From Patiriisocius_A hiemis (GTDB taxonomy: Bacteria > Bacteroidota > Bacteroidia > Flavobacteriales > Flavobacteriaceae), in NCBI RefSeq assembly GCF_031846325.1, contig NZ_JAVRHZ010000009.1, forward strand, positions 56,888 to 120,887: a stretch of DNA of 64,000 bases. The letters run 5' to 3'. The notes beneath the pieces were generated by a model, which did not search any database, was not told the DNA's origin, and was given only the letters and a program-made list of their open reading frames with translations. The translations under genes and the position numbers were made by a program. Below, piece after piece: positions 53,450 to 62,894 of this stretch (position 1 is the first letter of the stretch; each line of letters begins with the position of its first letter).

Positions 53450-54151
53450 TTAAGCTGGTTCGTTTAAGATATCTAAGAAGTCTACCGCAGTAGCTTCCAT
53501 CTGGTGTACCACTTTATCTGTCTTTACTACAATATGGTTATACCCCATATAAGCTATAATACCAACAATAAGCCCAGCAACAGTTGTAGTCATAGCTGTA
53601 TAAATACCTTCTGCAAGCGTTCCCATTTCTGCTTGACCACTACTTGTGGCTAATTGGTGAAATGCTAATACCATACCAATTACTGTTCCTAAGAAACCAA
53701 TCATTGGTGCAGCACCTGCAATGGTTGCTAGTACACTTACGTTTTTTTCAAGTTTATATACTTCTAGTCGTCCTGCGTTTTCAATAGCTGTATTAATATC
53801 CTCTAGTGGGCTACCAATACGTGAAATCCCTTTTTCAGTTAACCTAGAAACTGGGCTATTTTGCTGAATACATAATGCTTTTGCAGCTTGTACATTACCA
53901 GAAGAGACATTGTCTCTAATCTGGTTCATAAAATTACCATCCATTTTTGAAGCTGCTTTTACAGCAAAAAGTCTTTCAAAATAAATATAGACAGCAATAA
54001 ATAGGAGTACAAAAAGTACTAGAATTATAATTTGTCCCGCAAGACCTCCATTCATTAAAAGGTCTATAATTGAAAGTGTTTTTTCTACAGGTTCATCTTC
54101 CAATAAAGGATCAACGTCCTGTGCACCATCTTGCATAAAGAGGTTTATCAT
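53450..54151 (-). CDS. exbB: ExbB/TolQ/MotA proton-channel protein
   Basis: A 233-residue inner-membrane protein with three transmembrane segments (roughly 33-55, 135-160 and 175-200). The family region ATIAGAAPMIGFLGTVIGMV is at about 141-160 and AEGIYTAMTTTVAGLIVG at about 181-198. With ExbD and TonB next door it forms the energising complex for outer-membrane uptake. Fifty bases separate it from nhaD. Confidence 0.94.
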   Translation of the reverse strand: MINLFMQDGAQDVDPLLEDEPVEKTLSIIDLLMNGGLAGQIIILVLFVLLFIAVYIYFERLFAVKAASKMDGNFMNQIRDNVSSGNVQAAKALCIQQNSPVSRLTEKGISRIGSPLEDINTAIENAGRLEVYKLEKNVSVLATIAGAAPMIGFLGTVIGMVLAFHQLATSSGQAEMGTLAEGIYTAMTTTVAGLIVGIIAYMGYNHIVVKTDKVVHQMEATAVDFLDILNEPA

Positions 54152-54200
54152 AGTGTTATTGATTTTTAATAGTAACGAGAATCGTTATAAGAAATTGTTG

Positions 54201-55583
54201 TTAGTGCGCAAATAGTACTCGCTCGATAAGTAAAAACACACCTGCTCCAGCTAAGAAGCCTATAGCAGCTAACCAAGCTATCTTTTTTAAGTACCAGATA
54301 AAATCTATACGCTCCATACCCATAGCTGCAACACCCGCTGCAGAACCAATAATAAGCATACTTCCACCTGTTCCAGCAGAATAGGCAATAAAGTGCCACA
54401 AAACAGAATCTGTTGGTGAATCGTACATACCCATAGAGGCTGCTACTAAAGGAACATTATCTATAATTGCAGAGAATACACCTAATAAAATTACTACAAC
54501 ATCTTGATTAGGAATGGTGGCTTGTAATACTTCGGCTAGATAACGCAAGGTTCCTACAGGGTCGCCATTTTCGGCCACACCATACACCAAACTTTCTAGT
54601 CCTGCTACTGCCATTAAAATTCCTAAGAAAAATAAAATACTTGAGATTTCAATTCTTGATAATGCTTTATGAGCAGAGTACAAATGTCTCCTTTCTTTAC
54701 TGAAGTCCTCTTCTGGATGGATATATTCAGAAACCAACCATACCACACCTAATGCTAACATCATCCCTATATAAGGAGGTAGGTGCGTGATGGTTTTAAA
54801 TACAGGTACAGAAACAATCATTCCTAACCCTAAGAACAACATTGTTTTACTACTTAATAATCGTCCAGACTCTTCATCATCAGGAAGCTCTTGTGTTATT
54901 ATTTCACCCTTAAAAGCAGGCAAATACATTGCTATAACAAATGGGATTACAAAACATACTATTGAAGGTATTACTACATACTCGATTAATCCTAGAGCTG
55001 TTACATTTTTAGCAATCCACAGCATAGTTGTTGTTACATCGCCAATAGGTGACCAAGCACCACCAGCGTTTGCAGCAATTACAACCATAGAAGCGTACCA
55101 AAGACGTTCATTTCTATTAACAATAAGCTTACGCAATAAGGTTACTAATACAATAGTAGCTGTTAGGTTATCTATAATTGCCGATAGAATAAAAGCTAAA
55201 ACCCCTATAATCCACAATAGCTTTCTTTTACTTTTTGTTTTTACAGCTCCTTTTAAAATTTCGAAACCTCTATGCAAATCTATAATCTCTACTATAGTCA
55301 TTGCTCCGATAAGGAAGATGAGTATTTCGGCTGTTTTTCCTAAATGGTGAAGTAAGGTGTTCTCAAAGCCATGTTCGGCCTCCTCTCCTCCGGTTAAAAA
55401 GTTAAAAGAGTTTTCGTAGGTATCAATCACATCAAACCAGCCTGCATGAAAACCTATAGCAAGTAGTGCCCATATAAGCGCTGCCATTATTAATGCAGGA
55501 ACTGTTTTATCTAATCGTAGTGGATGTTCTAAGGTAATTGAAAGATATCCAATAACAAAAACTAAAATAATGATTGATTCCAT
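54201..55583 (-). CDS. nhaD: Na+/H+ antiporter NhaD
   Basis: A 460-residue polytopic inner-membrane antiporter of the NhaD/ArsB-like family with 11-13 hydrophobic segments. AFILSAIIDNLTATIVLVTLL, ANAGGAWSPIGDVTTTMLW and AIIDNVPLVAASMGMY are the characteristic paired stretches, each with the charged or polar residues of the ion path. Sodium export fits a marine lifestyle. It heads the leftward nhaD-exbB-exbD-tonB-folC run, which I recall as conserved in the family. Confidence 0.93.
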   Translation of the reverse strand: MESIIILVFVIGYLSITLEHPLRLDKTVPALIMAALIWALLAIGFHAGWFDVIDTYENSFNFLTGGEEAEHGFENTLLHHLGKTAEILIFLIGAMTIVEIIDLHRGFEILKGAVKTKSKRKLLWIIGVLAFILSAIIDNLTATIVLVTLLRKLIVNRNERLWYASMVVIAANAGGAWSPIGDVTTTMLWIAKNVTALGLIEYVVIPSIVCFVIPFVIAMYLPAFKGEIITQELPDDEESGRLLSSKTMLFLGLGMIVSVPVFKTITHLPPYIGMMLALGVVWLVSEYIHPEEDFSKERRHLYSAHKALSRIEISSILFFLGILMAVAGLESLVYGVAENGDPVGTLRYLAEVLQATIPNQDVVVILLGVFSAIIDNVPLVAASMGMYDSPTDSVLWHFIAYSAGTGGSMLIIGSAAGVAAMGMERIDFIWYLKKIAWLAAIGFLAGAGVFLLIERVLFAH

Positions 55584-55613
55584 AGTGTAATCTGAAGTTA
55601 TAAGGTTTTATAA

Positions 55614-56840
55614 TTATAATAATTGTTTTAATGCAATCTCAAAAGCTGTTTTGCTTATGTTTGTTTTGGTACTGTTATTATCAAAAGTATTTTTTATTGC
55701 ATTTTTAATAGTCATAGAAGTATCGTTAAAGATAGCTTCATCTGTCATTTGTACTTTACGCTCCATAAAGTAGGCAAACACTCTTGCCATACCACAATTT
55801 GATATAAAATCTGGTATCAAGCTTACACGCTCGTCTGTAAATTCCATTATTGAACCAAAGAAAATTTCTTTATCTGCAAAAGGCACGTTTGCTCCGCAGC
55901 TAATCACCTCAAGACCAGTATCTATCATACTAGATATTTGTTCCTTAGTAATAAGTCTTGATGCTGCGCATGGTGCAAATATTTCACACTCTAAATTCCA
56001 AATTTGCTTATTTATTTCCTCAAAGGAAATCATGTTGTTTGCCACTAATGTATTACCATCTTTCTGAAGGAAAAGTTGTTTTATTTCTTCAAAAGAAAAG
56101 CCATCTTTATTCACAATACCACCTACTCTATCTATAATTCCTACTACTTTTGCTCCCATTTGAGATAGATAATAGGCTGCAGCTGCTCCTACATTTCCAA
56201 AGCCCTGTACAACGGCTCTTTTTCCTTTTACATCACCTCCATAAATAGTATAATAATGACGGACTGCTTCGGCTACTCCATAGCCGGTAATCATATCTGC
56301 AACAGTATATTTTCTAGAAACATCTGGAGAATAAGTGTCGTTTTCTAACACTTTAATCACTCCCTGACGTAGTTGGCCAATTCGATTTATCTTATCGGCT
56401 TCAGTAGGAGTAAAATGGCCATTAAAAACACCTTCTTGTGGATGCCATACTCCACTTTGTTCTGTAATTGGGATTACCTCATGAATCTCATCCACATTTA
56501 AATCTCCTCCAGTACCATAATAAGATTTTAATAATGGAGATACTGCTTTATACCAGCGTTCTAACACACCTTTTTTTCTTGGGTCACTTGGATCAAAATT
56601 AATACCTGACTTAGCACCTCCAATTGCAGGGCCAGAAACGGTAAACTTCACCTCCATAGTTTTGGCAAGTGAAAGTACTTCATTTTCATTAAGCCCTACA
56701 CGCATGCGGGTACCTCCTCCGGCAGCGCCTCCTCTTAGCGAGTTTATGACTGTCCAGCCTTCGGCTTCGGTTTCTGGATCATTCCAATGAAAAACTATTT
56801 CGGGTTCCTTGTCTTCGTACTTTTTAAGAAGTTCTTTCAT
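55614..56840 (-). CDS. Glu/Leu/Phe/Val-family amino-acid dehydrogenase
   Basis: A 408-residue NAD(P)-dependent dehydrogenase. The catalytic lysine is in GGAKSGINFDP, the substrate region contains GTGGDLNVDEIHEV, and the Rossmann motif VVQGFGNVGAAAAYYL is at about 208-223. It is closest in layout to glutamate dehydrogenases of the short (about 410-residue) group, though leucine-type specificity is not excluded. A perfect -7 box lies 41 bases upstream. Converts glutamate to 2-oxoglutarate and ammonia if the main call is right. Confidence 0.9.
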   Translation of the reverse strand: MKELLKKYEDKEPEIVFHWNDPETEAEGWTVINSLRGGAAGGGTRMRVGLNENEVLSLAKTMEVKFTVSGPAIGGAKSGINFDPSDPRKKGVLERWYKAVSPLLKSYYGTGGDLNVDEIHEVIPITEQSGVWHPQEGVFNGHFTPTEADKINRIGQLRQGVIKVLENDTYSPDVSRKYTVADMITGYGVAEAVRHYYTIYGGDVKGKRAVVQGFGNVGAAAAYYLSQMGAKVVGIIDRVGGIVNKDGFSFEEIKQLFLQKDGNTLVANNMISFEEINKQIWNLECEIFAPCAASRLITKEQISSMIDTGLEVISCGANVPFADKEIFFGSIMEFTDERVSLIPDFISNCGMARVFAYFMERKVQMTDEAIFNDTSMTIKNAIKNTFDNNSTKTNISKTAFEIALKQLL

Positions 56841-56881
56841 GTAGTTGGTAAGTTAAAACTCTTTTCAAGAGAGTATTGCAA

Positions 56882-56889
56882 CAAATATA
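56882..56889 (-). promoter_or_regulatory. Predicted -7 element of the amino-acid dehydrogenase gene
   Basis: TATATTTG on the minus strand, a perfect match. It would give a leader of about 35 bases that contains a small inverted repeat (ACTCT ... AGAGT). No TTG at -33 is seen. Confidence 0.45.
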
Positions 56890-56928
56890 AAAAATTGAAA
56901 AAGGGTTTGTGTTTATTTTAGGTAAATT

Positions 56929-57330
56929 TTAATCAATTTTCTCCCACATTTTATCTGCATTTAATTTAAAAGTGCCTAAATGAATAAAGCTACATTCTCT
57001 TGGAGCAATTAATGATAAAAAAGCAGTTGATTTTTCTGATTCATAAAGATGATATGTTTCTCCAACTACCGGTTCAAAACTAAACTTAGAAGAATAAATA
57101 AGGTTATTATACTCAAACTTTTCCATCATCACTTGATATTCCTTTTTTAAGGAATCAAATTGGGTCTTAAATTGATGGTTTACCTTAGTTATATTAGCGT
57201 TTTTCCATGTAGTAACATCTTCTTTTTGTATAGAAGGTGCACCTACATTTGTAGCGTACGGAGTAATATTCGCTTCGTATTCTTGTGAGTCTTCATTAAA
57301 AACAACTTGGTCTGGTTTTTCCTTCTTCAT
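56929..57330 (-). CDS. DUF2452 domain protein
   Basis: A 133-residue soluble protein of the DUF2452 family, starting MKKEKPDQVVFNEDSQEYEA and containing ATNVGAPSIQKEDV, WKNANITKVNHQF and the C-terminal LGTFKLNADKMWEKI. There is an in-frame GTG nine bases upstream (57339), but the ATG at 57330 fits relatives better. Function unknown. Separated from the hydrolase gene upstream by a terminator-like inverted repeat. Confidence 0.85.
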   Translation of the reverse strand: MKKEKPDQVVFNEDSQEYEANITPYATNVGAPSIQKEDVTTWKNANITKVNHQFKTQFDSLKKEYQVMMEKFEYNNLIYSSKFSFEPVVGETYHLYESEKSTAFLSLIAPRECSFIHLGTFKLNADKMWEKID

Positions 57331-57382
57331 AATTTTCACAAAAATAATACTTGAAACATAAGTTTACCGCTATTAAAGGTGT

Positions 57383-57410
57383 TAAAAATTACCTAAACTA
57401 GTTAGGTTCC
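57383..57410 (-). terminator. Probable terminator after the hydrolase gene
   Basis: Minus-strand hairpin with arms ACCTAA and TTAGGT (57407 to 57391) and a five-base loop, followed by AATTTTTAAC. It is 18 bases after the hydrolase stop at 57425. Short stem and imperfect T-run, hence moderate support. Confidence 0.5.
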
Positions 57411-57424
57411 CAGAATAACAACTT

Positions 57425-58264
57425 TTAATCTTTCTCTATTTCTTCAATTAAGTTATAAATATGTGGAAGTATCAACTCTGGATTTGCCCAAGCAATTTCA
57501 TGACCTGTATTAGGTATTGTGACGACCTTGTGGTTTCTAAAATGTTTCGGGGTGTATTCAATATTAATGTATGGTACAATCTTGTCTGCATCACCATGAA
57601 TATGCACTACCGGAATAGTTACTTTCTTCCATCCTTTTTCTAAAGCTGTTAATTCAAGTGCATGGATAGTTTTTTCATCTCCTGCAACTCTATACCCAGT
57701 TGGCACCATCCATCTCGTTATCCACCATTGAGTTAACCTTGACACCCAGAATTCTTTTTCATTAAGAGGGTCTATTGCTGGTGAAACCATAATAACACCT
57801 TTTACATTTTTATTTTGTGTTGCAATTTGAGCTGCAATAGGTCCTCCGTAAGAAGAACCAATAACAATGGTGTTTTTTAAGTTATAACTGGTAATTAAGT
57901 CACTAAGCAGTTTTGATTGCTTCTTAATTGATGGCATCTCATTACCAAAGTTAGAGTATCCGTATCCCGGTCTATCTATAGCAACTAGATTTACCTTTTT
58001 GTTAAGCGAATCGTTTTGCAAATATTTATTCCAAGAGGCTAATGAGCTTGGTGCACCATGAATAAAAAAAAGTGTTATAGAATTATCAGGTTGTGTTATT
58101 TCTTGAACTCTAATTTTTAGGTCAAGAGAGTCTACAGGGTAATAACTTATTTTAGTAGGTATTCCTTTTTCAATATGAGTAGCATAAATTTCTTTATCTG
58201 TTTCTCGCCATTGCAATGTAGTACAAGAAGAAAAAATAAGGGTAATTAGTATTAAAAACCTCAT
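57425..58264 (-). CDS. Alpha/beta hydrolase, lipoprotein
   Basis: A 279-residue alpha/beta hydrolase. The signal peptide is short and ends in the lipobox IFSSC (Cys14), so it is probably membrane-anchored in the periplasm. The oxyanion region is FFIHGAPSS, the nucleophile elbow GSSYGGPIAA, the acid probably Asp in HIHGDADKIVP, and the catalytic His in NTGHEIAW. Triad complete. Substrate unknown; the shape suggests an esterase or lactonase. It starts four bases after anmK. Confidence 0.87.
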   Translation of the reverse strand: MRFLILITLIFSSCTTLQWRETDKEIYATHIEKGIPTKISYYPVDSLDLKIRVQEITQPDNSITLFFIHGAPSSLASWNKYLQNDSLNKKVNLVAIDRPGYGYSNFGNEMPSIKKQSKLLSDLITSYNLKNTIVIGSSYGGPIAAQIATQNKNVKGVIMVSPAIDPLNEKEFWVSRLTQWWITRWMVPTGYRVAGDEKTIHALELTALEKGWKKVTIPVVHIHGDADKIVPYINIEYTPKHFRNHKVVTIPNTGHEIAWANPELILPHIYNLIEEIEKD

Positions 58265-58268
58265 ACTA

Positions 58269-59327
58269 TCAATTAAAAATTATACCGCTACTATGGTCTT
58301 TTGACGCACCTGTTACACTTGCCAAACAGTTTACTTCCCCCCTAAGTTTTAAAACACCTAATAGTCCAAAGATTAATGCCTCTTTAAATTCCACTAGCCG
58401 TTTTGAAGGAATACTTATTTTATTTTCTGAATAAGCTTCAATTCGCTGCAACAAGAAATCATTATATACGCCACCACCTGTAGATAAAACAGTTCCTCCT
58501 CCTTTTATTTGTTTTGAAATTTGAATTGCTATATGTTCTATAAACGTTCTTAAAATATCTTTTATTTCGATGTTTTTAGCATCTATTAAAGGGAAAATAA
58601 ACTTCTTTACCCATTCAAGCCCTAAGGATTTAGGTGGAGTATCTTGATAGAAGTTTAAATTATTTAAATTACCTAACAGTTCTTTATCTATAATTCCAGT
58701 AGCTGCAATATCACCTCTATCATCATAGGCTAGGCCTATTTTTTGGACATAGTAATTTAATACAATGTTTACTGGACAAATATCATATGCAATCCTATTT
58801 TTACCCATTACTCTTGAAAGATTTGCAAACCCTCCTAAGTTTAAGCAATATTCATACTCTCCAAAAAGCAATTGGTCGCCAATAGGTACAAGGGGTGCTC
58901 CCTGTCCTCCAAGTTTTACATCCTGAACTCTAAAATCACAAACCACAGTTTGTTTTATGTTTTCTGAGAGTGCTTTTAAATTTCCAATCTGTAGTGTTAC
59001 TCCTTTTTCTGGTTGATGTAAAATTGTATGTCCATGACTACAAATTGCATCCAGAGAAACAATTGTATTCTTTTTTATAAATAAATTAATAACTTCAGAA
59101 AGGTAGTTAGTATATAGAGTATTTAATTCTTTTAACTGATTTTCAGTATATGAAATTGCTTCAGAAAGTGATTTTTTCCATTTTTGGGGGTATGGAATTG
59201 TTTCAGAAACTCCAAGGGTATAGGTAATTCTCGATTCAGAAAATTTAAAATTTATTTCTGCAATGTCTATTCCGTCAAGCGAAGTACCGCTCATAATGCC
59301 AAGCACATGGTAGTTTTCTTTCAGCAT
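58269..59327 (-). CDS. anmK: Anhydro-N-acetylmuramic acid kinase
   Basis: A 352-residue sugar kinase that converts 1,6-anhydro-MurNAc, released in wall turnover, to MurNAc-6-phosphate. GIMSGTSLDGIDIA at the N-terminus is the nucleotide-binding signature, followed by SHGHTILHQPE, FRVQDVKLGGQGAPLVP and LNLGGFANLS, all typical of AnmK. With mpl at 8-9.3 kb this indicates peptidoglycan recycling. Co-transcribed with the hydrolase lipoprotein downstream. Confidence 0.94.
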   Translation of the reverse strand: MLKENYHVLGIMSGTSLDGIDIAEINFKFSESRITYTLGVSETIPYPQKWKKSLSEAISYTENQLKELNTLYTNYLSEVINLFIKKNTIVSLDAICSHGHTILHQPEKGVTLQIGNLKALSENIKQTVVCDFRVQDVKLGGQGAPLVPIGDQLLFGEYEYCLNLGGFANLSRVMGKNRIAYDICPVNIVLNYYVQKIGLAYDDRGDIAATGIIDKELLGNLNNLNFYQDTPPKSLGLEWVKKFIFPLIDAKNIEIKDILRTFIEHIAIQISKQIKGGGTVLSTGGGVYNDFLLQRIEAYSENKISIPSKRLVEFKEALIFGLLGVLKLRGEVNCLASVTGASKDHSSGIIFN

Positions 59328-59417
59328 ACTGCTAATGTAACAAACATCCCAACAAACCTCTTAAAAGTGGGGATTTATTTTGAGTAAAAATCAAATATTG
59401 AATTTGTTTATTGGTAT

Positions 59418-59447
59418 TTGAGAATTCAACGATAAGAGGTATCTTTG
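59418..59447 (+). promoter_or_regulatory. Promoter of the acyl-CoA dehydrogenase gene
   Basis: TTG at 59418-59420, 19 bases, TATCTTTG at 59440-59447: a full match to the Bacteroidota consensus. Transcription would begin near 59454, giving a leader of about 33 bases. Located in the 159-base divergent gap with anmK. Confidence 0.75.
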
Positions 59448-59486
59448 CATCACTTTTAAAAACTCAATTTCAAACGATTTCGTATT

Positions 59487-60629
59487 ATGGATTTTACCCT
59501 ATCTGAAGAGCACTTAATGATTAGAGATGCCGCTCGTGATTTTGCAAAAGCAGAGTTATTACCTGGCGTTATAGAACGTGACAATAAACAAGAGTTCCCA
59601 ACTGAGCAAGTTAAAAAAATGGGAGAGCTTGGCTTTTTAGGAATGATGGTAGACCCTAAGTACGGTGGTGGCGGAATGGACACTATTTCTTATGTTCTTG
59701 CTATGGAAGAATTGAGTAAGATTGACGCATCAGCTTCGGTCATTGTTTCTGTAAATAACTCATTAGTTTGTTATGGTTTACAGGCTTATGGAAGCGAAGA
59801 ACAAAAACAAAAATACCTTACCAAATTAGCAACTGGAGAATCTATTGGCGCATTTTGTTTAAGCGAACCAGAAGCAGGTAGTGATGCAACATCGCAAAAA
59901 ACAACTGCAATAGACAAAGGTGATCACTATATCTTAAATGGAACAAAAAACTGGATTACCAATGGAGGTTCTGCAGATTATTACCTTGTTATCGCGCAAA
60001 CAGATCGTGAAAAAGGACATAGAGGAATTAATGCCTTTATTGTAGAAAAAGGTTGGGATGGTTTTGAGGTTGGTCCTAAAGAAGATAAATTAGGCATTAG
60101 AGGAAGTGACACACATACCTTAAACTTCAACGATGTTAAAGTGCCTAAAGAAAATAGAATTGGCGAGGATGGATTTGGTTTTAAATTTGCGATGAAAACC
60201 CTTAGTGGGGGACGTATTGGTATTGCTGCACAAGCATTAGGTATTGCTGCTGGAGCTTATGAACTTGCTAGGGATTATTCTAAAATAAGAAAGGCATTTG
60301 GTACTGAAATTTGTAACCACCAAGCGATTGCTTTTAAGTTGGCAGATATGCACACCAAAATTGAAGCTTCTAGACACCTAGTAATGAAAGCTGCTTGGGA
60401 CAAAGATCAAGGTAACAATTATGATATGTCTAGTGCTATGGCAAAATTATATGCAAGTCAAACAGCAATGGAAGTTACAGTAGAGGCTGTACAAGTACAT
60501 GGCGGAAATGGCTTTGTAAAAGAATATCACGTAGAACGTTTAATGCGTGATGCAAAGATTACTCAGATTTACGAAGGAACAAGTGAGATCCAGAAAATAG
60601 TAATTTCTAGAGGTTTACTAAGAGACTAA
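59487..60629 (+). CDS. Acyl-CoA dehydrogenase
   Basis: A 380-residue FAD enzyme for fatty-acid or branched-chain acyl-CoA oxidation. AFCLSEPEAGSDA binds FAD/substrate, WITNGGSADYYLV is a further signature, and the catalytic base is Glu363 in QIYEGTSEIQ. Electron-transfer-flavoprotein subunits are not in the window. The chain-length class (short or branched) cannot be fixed from the sequence, although the C-terminal SRGLL and overall layout are of the short-chain/butyryl type. A strong promoter and a terminator enclose it, so it is monocistronic. Confidence 0.94.
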   Translation: MDFTLSEEHLMIRDAARDFAKAELLPGVIERDNKQEFPTEQVKKMGELGFLGMMVDPKYGGGGMDTISYVLAMEELSKIDASASVIVSVNNSLVCYGLQAYGSEEQKQKYLTKLATGESIGAFCLSEPEAGSDATSQKTTAIDKGDHYILNGTKNWITNGGSADYYLVIAQTDREKGHRGINAFIVEKGWDGFEVGPKEDKLGIRGSDTHTLNFNDVKVPKENRIGEDGFGFKFAMKTLSGGRIGIAAQALGIAAGAYELARDYSKIRKAFGTEICNHQAIAFKLADMHTKIEASRHLVMKAAWDKDQGNNYDMSSAMAKLYASQTAMEVTVEAVQVHGGNGFVKEYHVERLMRDAKITQIYEGTSEIQKIVISRGLLRD

Positions 60630-60651
60630 ACTAGTTTTAAAATTATAATTA

Positions 60652-60679
60652 AAACCCAGCCATTTGGTTGGGTTTTTTT
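60652..60679 (+). terminator. Intrinsic terminator after the acyl-CoA dehydrogenase gene
   Basis: Arms AAACCCAGCCA and TGGTTGGGTTT (11 bp with one G-U) around TT, with a T-run continuing to 60679. It is 22 bases after the stop codon at 60629. Confidence 0.88.
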
Positions 60680-60712
60680 GTTTATCTAAATTTAAGCAGC
60701 AATTAGAAAACT

Positions 60713-61165
60713 ATGCTACAGATTGTAAAAACAACTAACCAAAATAAAGATTTTATTTCTCTAGTGAAGGAGCTTGACGCCGAGTTAGCTATTAGAGATG
60801 GTGACGACCATGATTTTTACAACCAGTTTAACAAATTAGATACTATACAGCATTGCCTTATCGCCTATCTCGATACTTTTCCTGTGGGGTGTGGTGCCAT
60901 TAAAGAGTATGATACTAGCACTATGGAGATAAAAAGGATGTACACCAAAACCACCGCTCGTGGTAAAGGAGTTGCTTCACAATTATTACAACAACTTGAG
61001 AATTGGGCAAGAGAACTTGGCTACCAAAAATGTATCTTAGAAACAGGTATTAATCAACCTGAAGCTATTGCACTTTATAAAAAATGTGAGTACAAACGCA
61101 TGGAAGAAAACTATGGTCAGTATAAAGGGGTAGCTGCAAGTTTTTGTTTTAAAAAGAAACTCTAA
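60713..61165 (+). CDS. GNAT-family N-acetyltransferase
   Basis: A 150-residue acetyltransferase. The acetyl-CoA binding motif is seen in RMYTKTTARGKGVASQLLQ (about 79-97), and the later GINQPEAIALYKKCEYKRM is typical of small GNAT proteins. Predicted cytosolic with an unknown acceptor. It lies downstream of the acyl-CoA dehydrogenase terminator and 49 bases upstream of the amidase gene. Confidence 0.9.
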   Translation: MLQIVKTTNQNKDFISLVKELDAELAIRDGDDHDFYNQFNKLDTIQHCLIAYLDTFPVGCGAIKEYDTSTMEIKRMYTKTTARGKGVASQLLQQLENWARELGYQKCILETGINQPEAIALYKKCEYKRMEENYGQYKGVAASFCFKKKL

Positions 61166-61214
61166 TCATTATTAGATAAATTAAGTATTTTTAAAAAAAC
61201 AAATTCTCATACAA

Positions 61215-62891
61215 ATGAAATCTTTTTCCACCCTGTGTATTTCTATCTTTACTTTATCTGTATTAATTACTAGTTGTAAAAAAGAAAAAAAGGAAGTAAT
61301 TGAAAAGCCTGTTCCTGTTCTTTGGGAAAATAATGAAGAAACTGAAGAACTTGCCATACAAAAAGAGCACGAAAACCCAAGAATGCAGTTTAAACTTTTG
61401 CAATCTAAGTTTACTGACAAAAATGACATCTATGCAGACTTATATTGGGAGGTTACCAATTTTTCTGAAGAACGCTACAAAGAGCTTTCTCCTTTTATAC
61501 TTGAAAAAAACATACCCTCTATTCAAAAAGAAATAGAAAAAGGGACATTTACATATAAAGAACTTACGCTATTTTACTTAAAGCGCATTTACAAATATGA
61601 GCTAAACCCCGAAACAACTCTGCACACTATTATTGCGCTTAATCCTAGAGTGCTAGACGAGGCCGTAGAACGTGATAACAACAATGAAAGCAAAGTACAC
61701 CCTATCTATGGAATGCCTATTTTATTAAAAGATAACATTAACACATCCAACATGCCAACAACTGCAGGAGCTGTTGTACTACAAGAAAATAATCCAACAG
61801 AGAATGCATTTATAGTTTCGCAGTTAGAAAGCAAAGGGGCTCTTATATTAGGGAAGGTAAACTTAAGTGAATGGGCATATTACTTTTGTTCGGGTTGTCC
61901 TTTGGGGTATAGTGCCATTGGCGGACAAACCTTAAACCCTTATGGAAGGAAAATATTTGAAACAGGAGGAAGTAGTGCCGGCAGTGGTACTGCTGTAGCT
62001 GCAAATTACGCTGTTGCTGCTATTGGAACAGAAACCTCTGGGTCTATTATCTCACCTACGAGTCAGAATTCTTTAGTAGGTCTTAAGCCTACTATTGGAG
62101 TAGTAAGCAGAACAGGAATTGTTCCTATTTCGCACTCGCTTGATACGGCAGGTCCTATGGCAAAAAATACAATTGACGCAGCTATTGTACTAGATGCCAT
62201 TTCAGGAAAAGATGAAATAGATACTGCAACTATTTCAAAAGACCATGACTATGTTTCTTCTATAAAAAACAGTACTCTTAAAGGGAAACGACTAGGGGCT
62301 TTAAATAATTTACTAGAAGATTCATTGTACGCTGAAACTATTAAAATTCTTGAAAATCAAGGTGCAGAAATTATAAAATATGATCCACCTCAGCTTCAAC
62401 TAAATGGTTTTTTAACTCTTTTGAATATTGAAATGCGCGAGGACCTTCCTAAATATTTAGCTAATTATACTTCAGAAAATATTTCAGTAAAAAACTTATC
62501 AGAAGTAATGGCTTTCAATCAAAAAGATAGTTTGTTAAACATGCCATATAACCAAGCTTTGTTTGATGGAATTATGGTAGATTCCACCTCATCTGAAGAT
62601 TTTGTAAAGCTTAGAGATGAATTAATGCAGAAAGGAAATCAGTTTTTTCAAGAACCCATGGAAAAACATCAACTAGATGCCGTAATTTCTATAAATAATT
62701 ATCACTCTGGGTATGCTGCTGTTGGGAGGAGACCTTGTTTGGCATTACCAATGGGATATAAAGAAAATGGTGAACCTATTGCTATTACTTTTATTGGAGC
62801 ATCAAATAGTGAAGCCCTATTAATACAACTAGGAGCTGCTTATGAAAAAGCTAATCCTGTACGAAAAATTCCACAGCAATTTTCTAAATAA
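61215..62891 (+). CDS. Amidase, lipoprotein
   Basis: A 558-residue amidase-signature enzyme. A lipoprotein signal (residues 1-20) ends LITSC. The catalytic triad is intact: Lys172 in PILLKDNIN, Ser253 in GGSSAGSGTA and Ser277 in ETSGSIISP, with the 24-residue gap between the serines usual for the family. An about 85-residue acidic N-terminal part precedes it. It cleaves amides in the periplasm or at the surface; substrate unknown. Convergent with the response-regulator gene, three bases apart. Confidence 0.93.
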   Translation: MKSFSTLCISIFTLSVLITSCKKEKKEVIEKPVPVLWENNEETEELAIQKEHENPRMQFKLLQSKFTDKNDIYADLYWEVTNFSEERYKELSPFILEKNIPSIQKEIEKGTFTYKELTLFYLKRIYKYELNPETTLHTIIALNPRVLDEAVERDNNNESKVHPIYGMPILLKDNINTSNMPTTAGAVVLQENNPTENAFIVSQLESKGALILGKVNLSEWAYYFCSGCPLGYSAIGGQTLNPYGRKIFETGGSSAGSGTAVAANYAVAAIGTETSGSIISPTSQNSLVGLKPTIGVVSRTGIVPISHSLDTAGPMAKNTIDAAIVLDAISGKDEIDTATISKDHDYVSSIKNSTLKGKRLGALNNLLEDSLYAETIKILENQGAEIIKYDPPQLQLNGFLTLLNIEMREDLPKYLANYTSENISVKNLSEVMAFNQKDSLLNMPYNQALFDGIMVDSTSSEDFVKLRDELMQKGNQFFQEPMEKHQLDAVISINNYHSGYAAVGRRPCLALPMGYKENGEPIAITFIGASNSEALLIQLGAAYEKANPVRKIPQQFSK

Positions 62892-62894
62892 AGA

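Noticed and set aside
54787..55350. Long open frame of 187 codons on the plus strand
   Set aside because: It is wholly antisense to nhaD, has a Ser/Ile-rich composition typical of reverse-complement shadows, and no family features.
56853..56869. Small inverted repeat in the leader of the amino-acid dehydrogenase gene
   Set aside because: Only five to six pairs with an AT-rich loop; too weak to call a regulatory structure.
57391..57407. Inverted repeat considered as a transcription-factor site
   Set aside because: Its position just after the hydrolase stop and the T-rich flank fit a terminator better.
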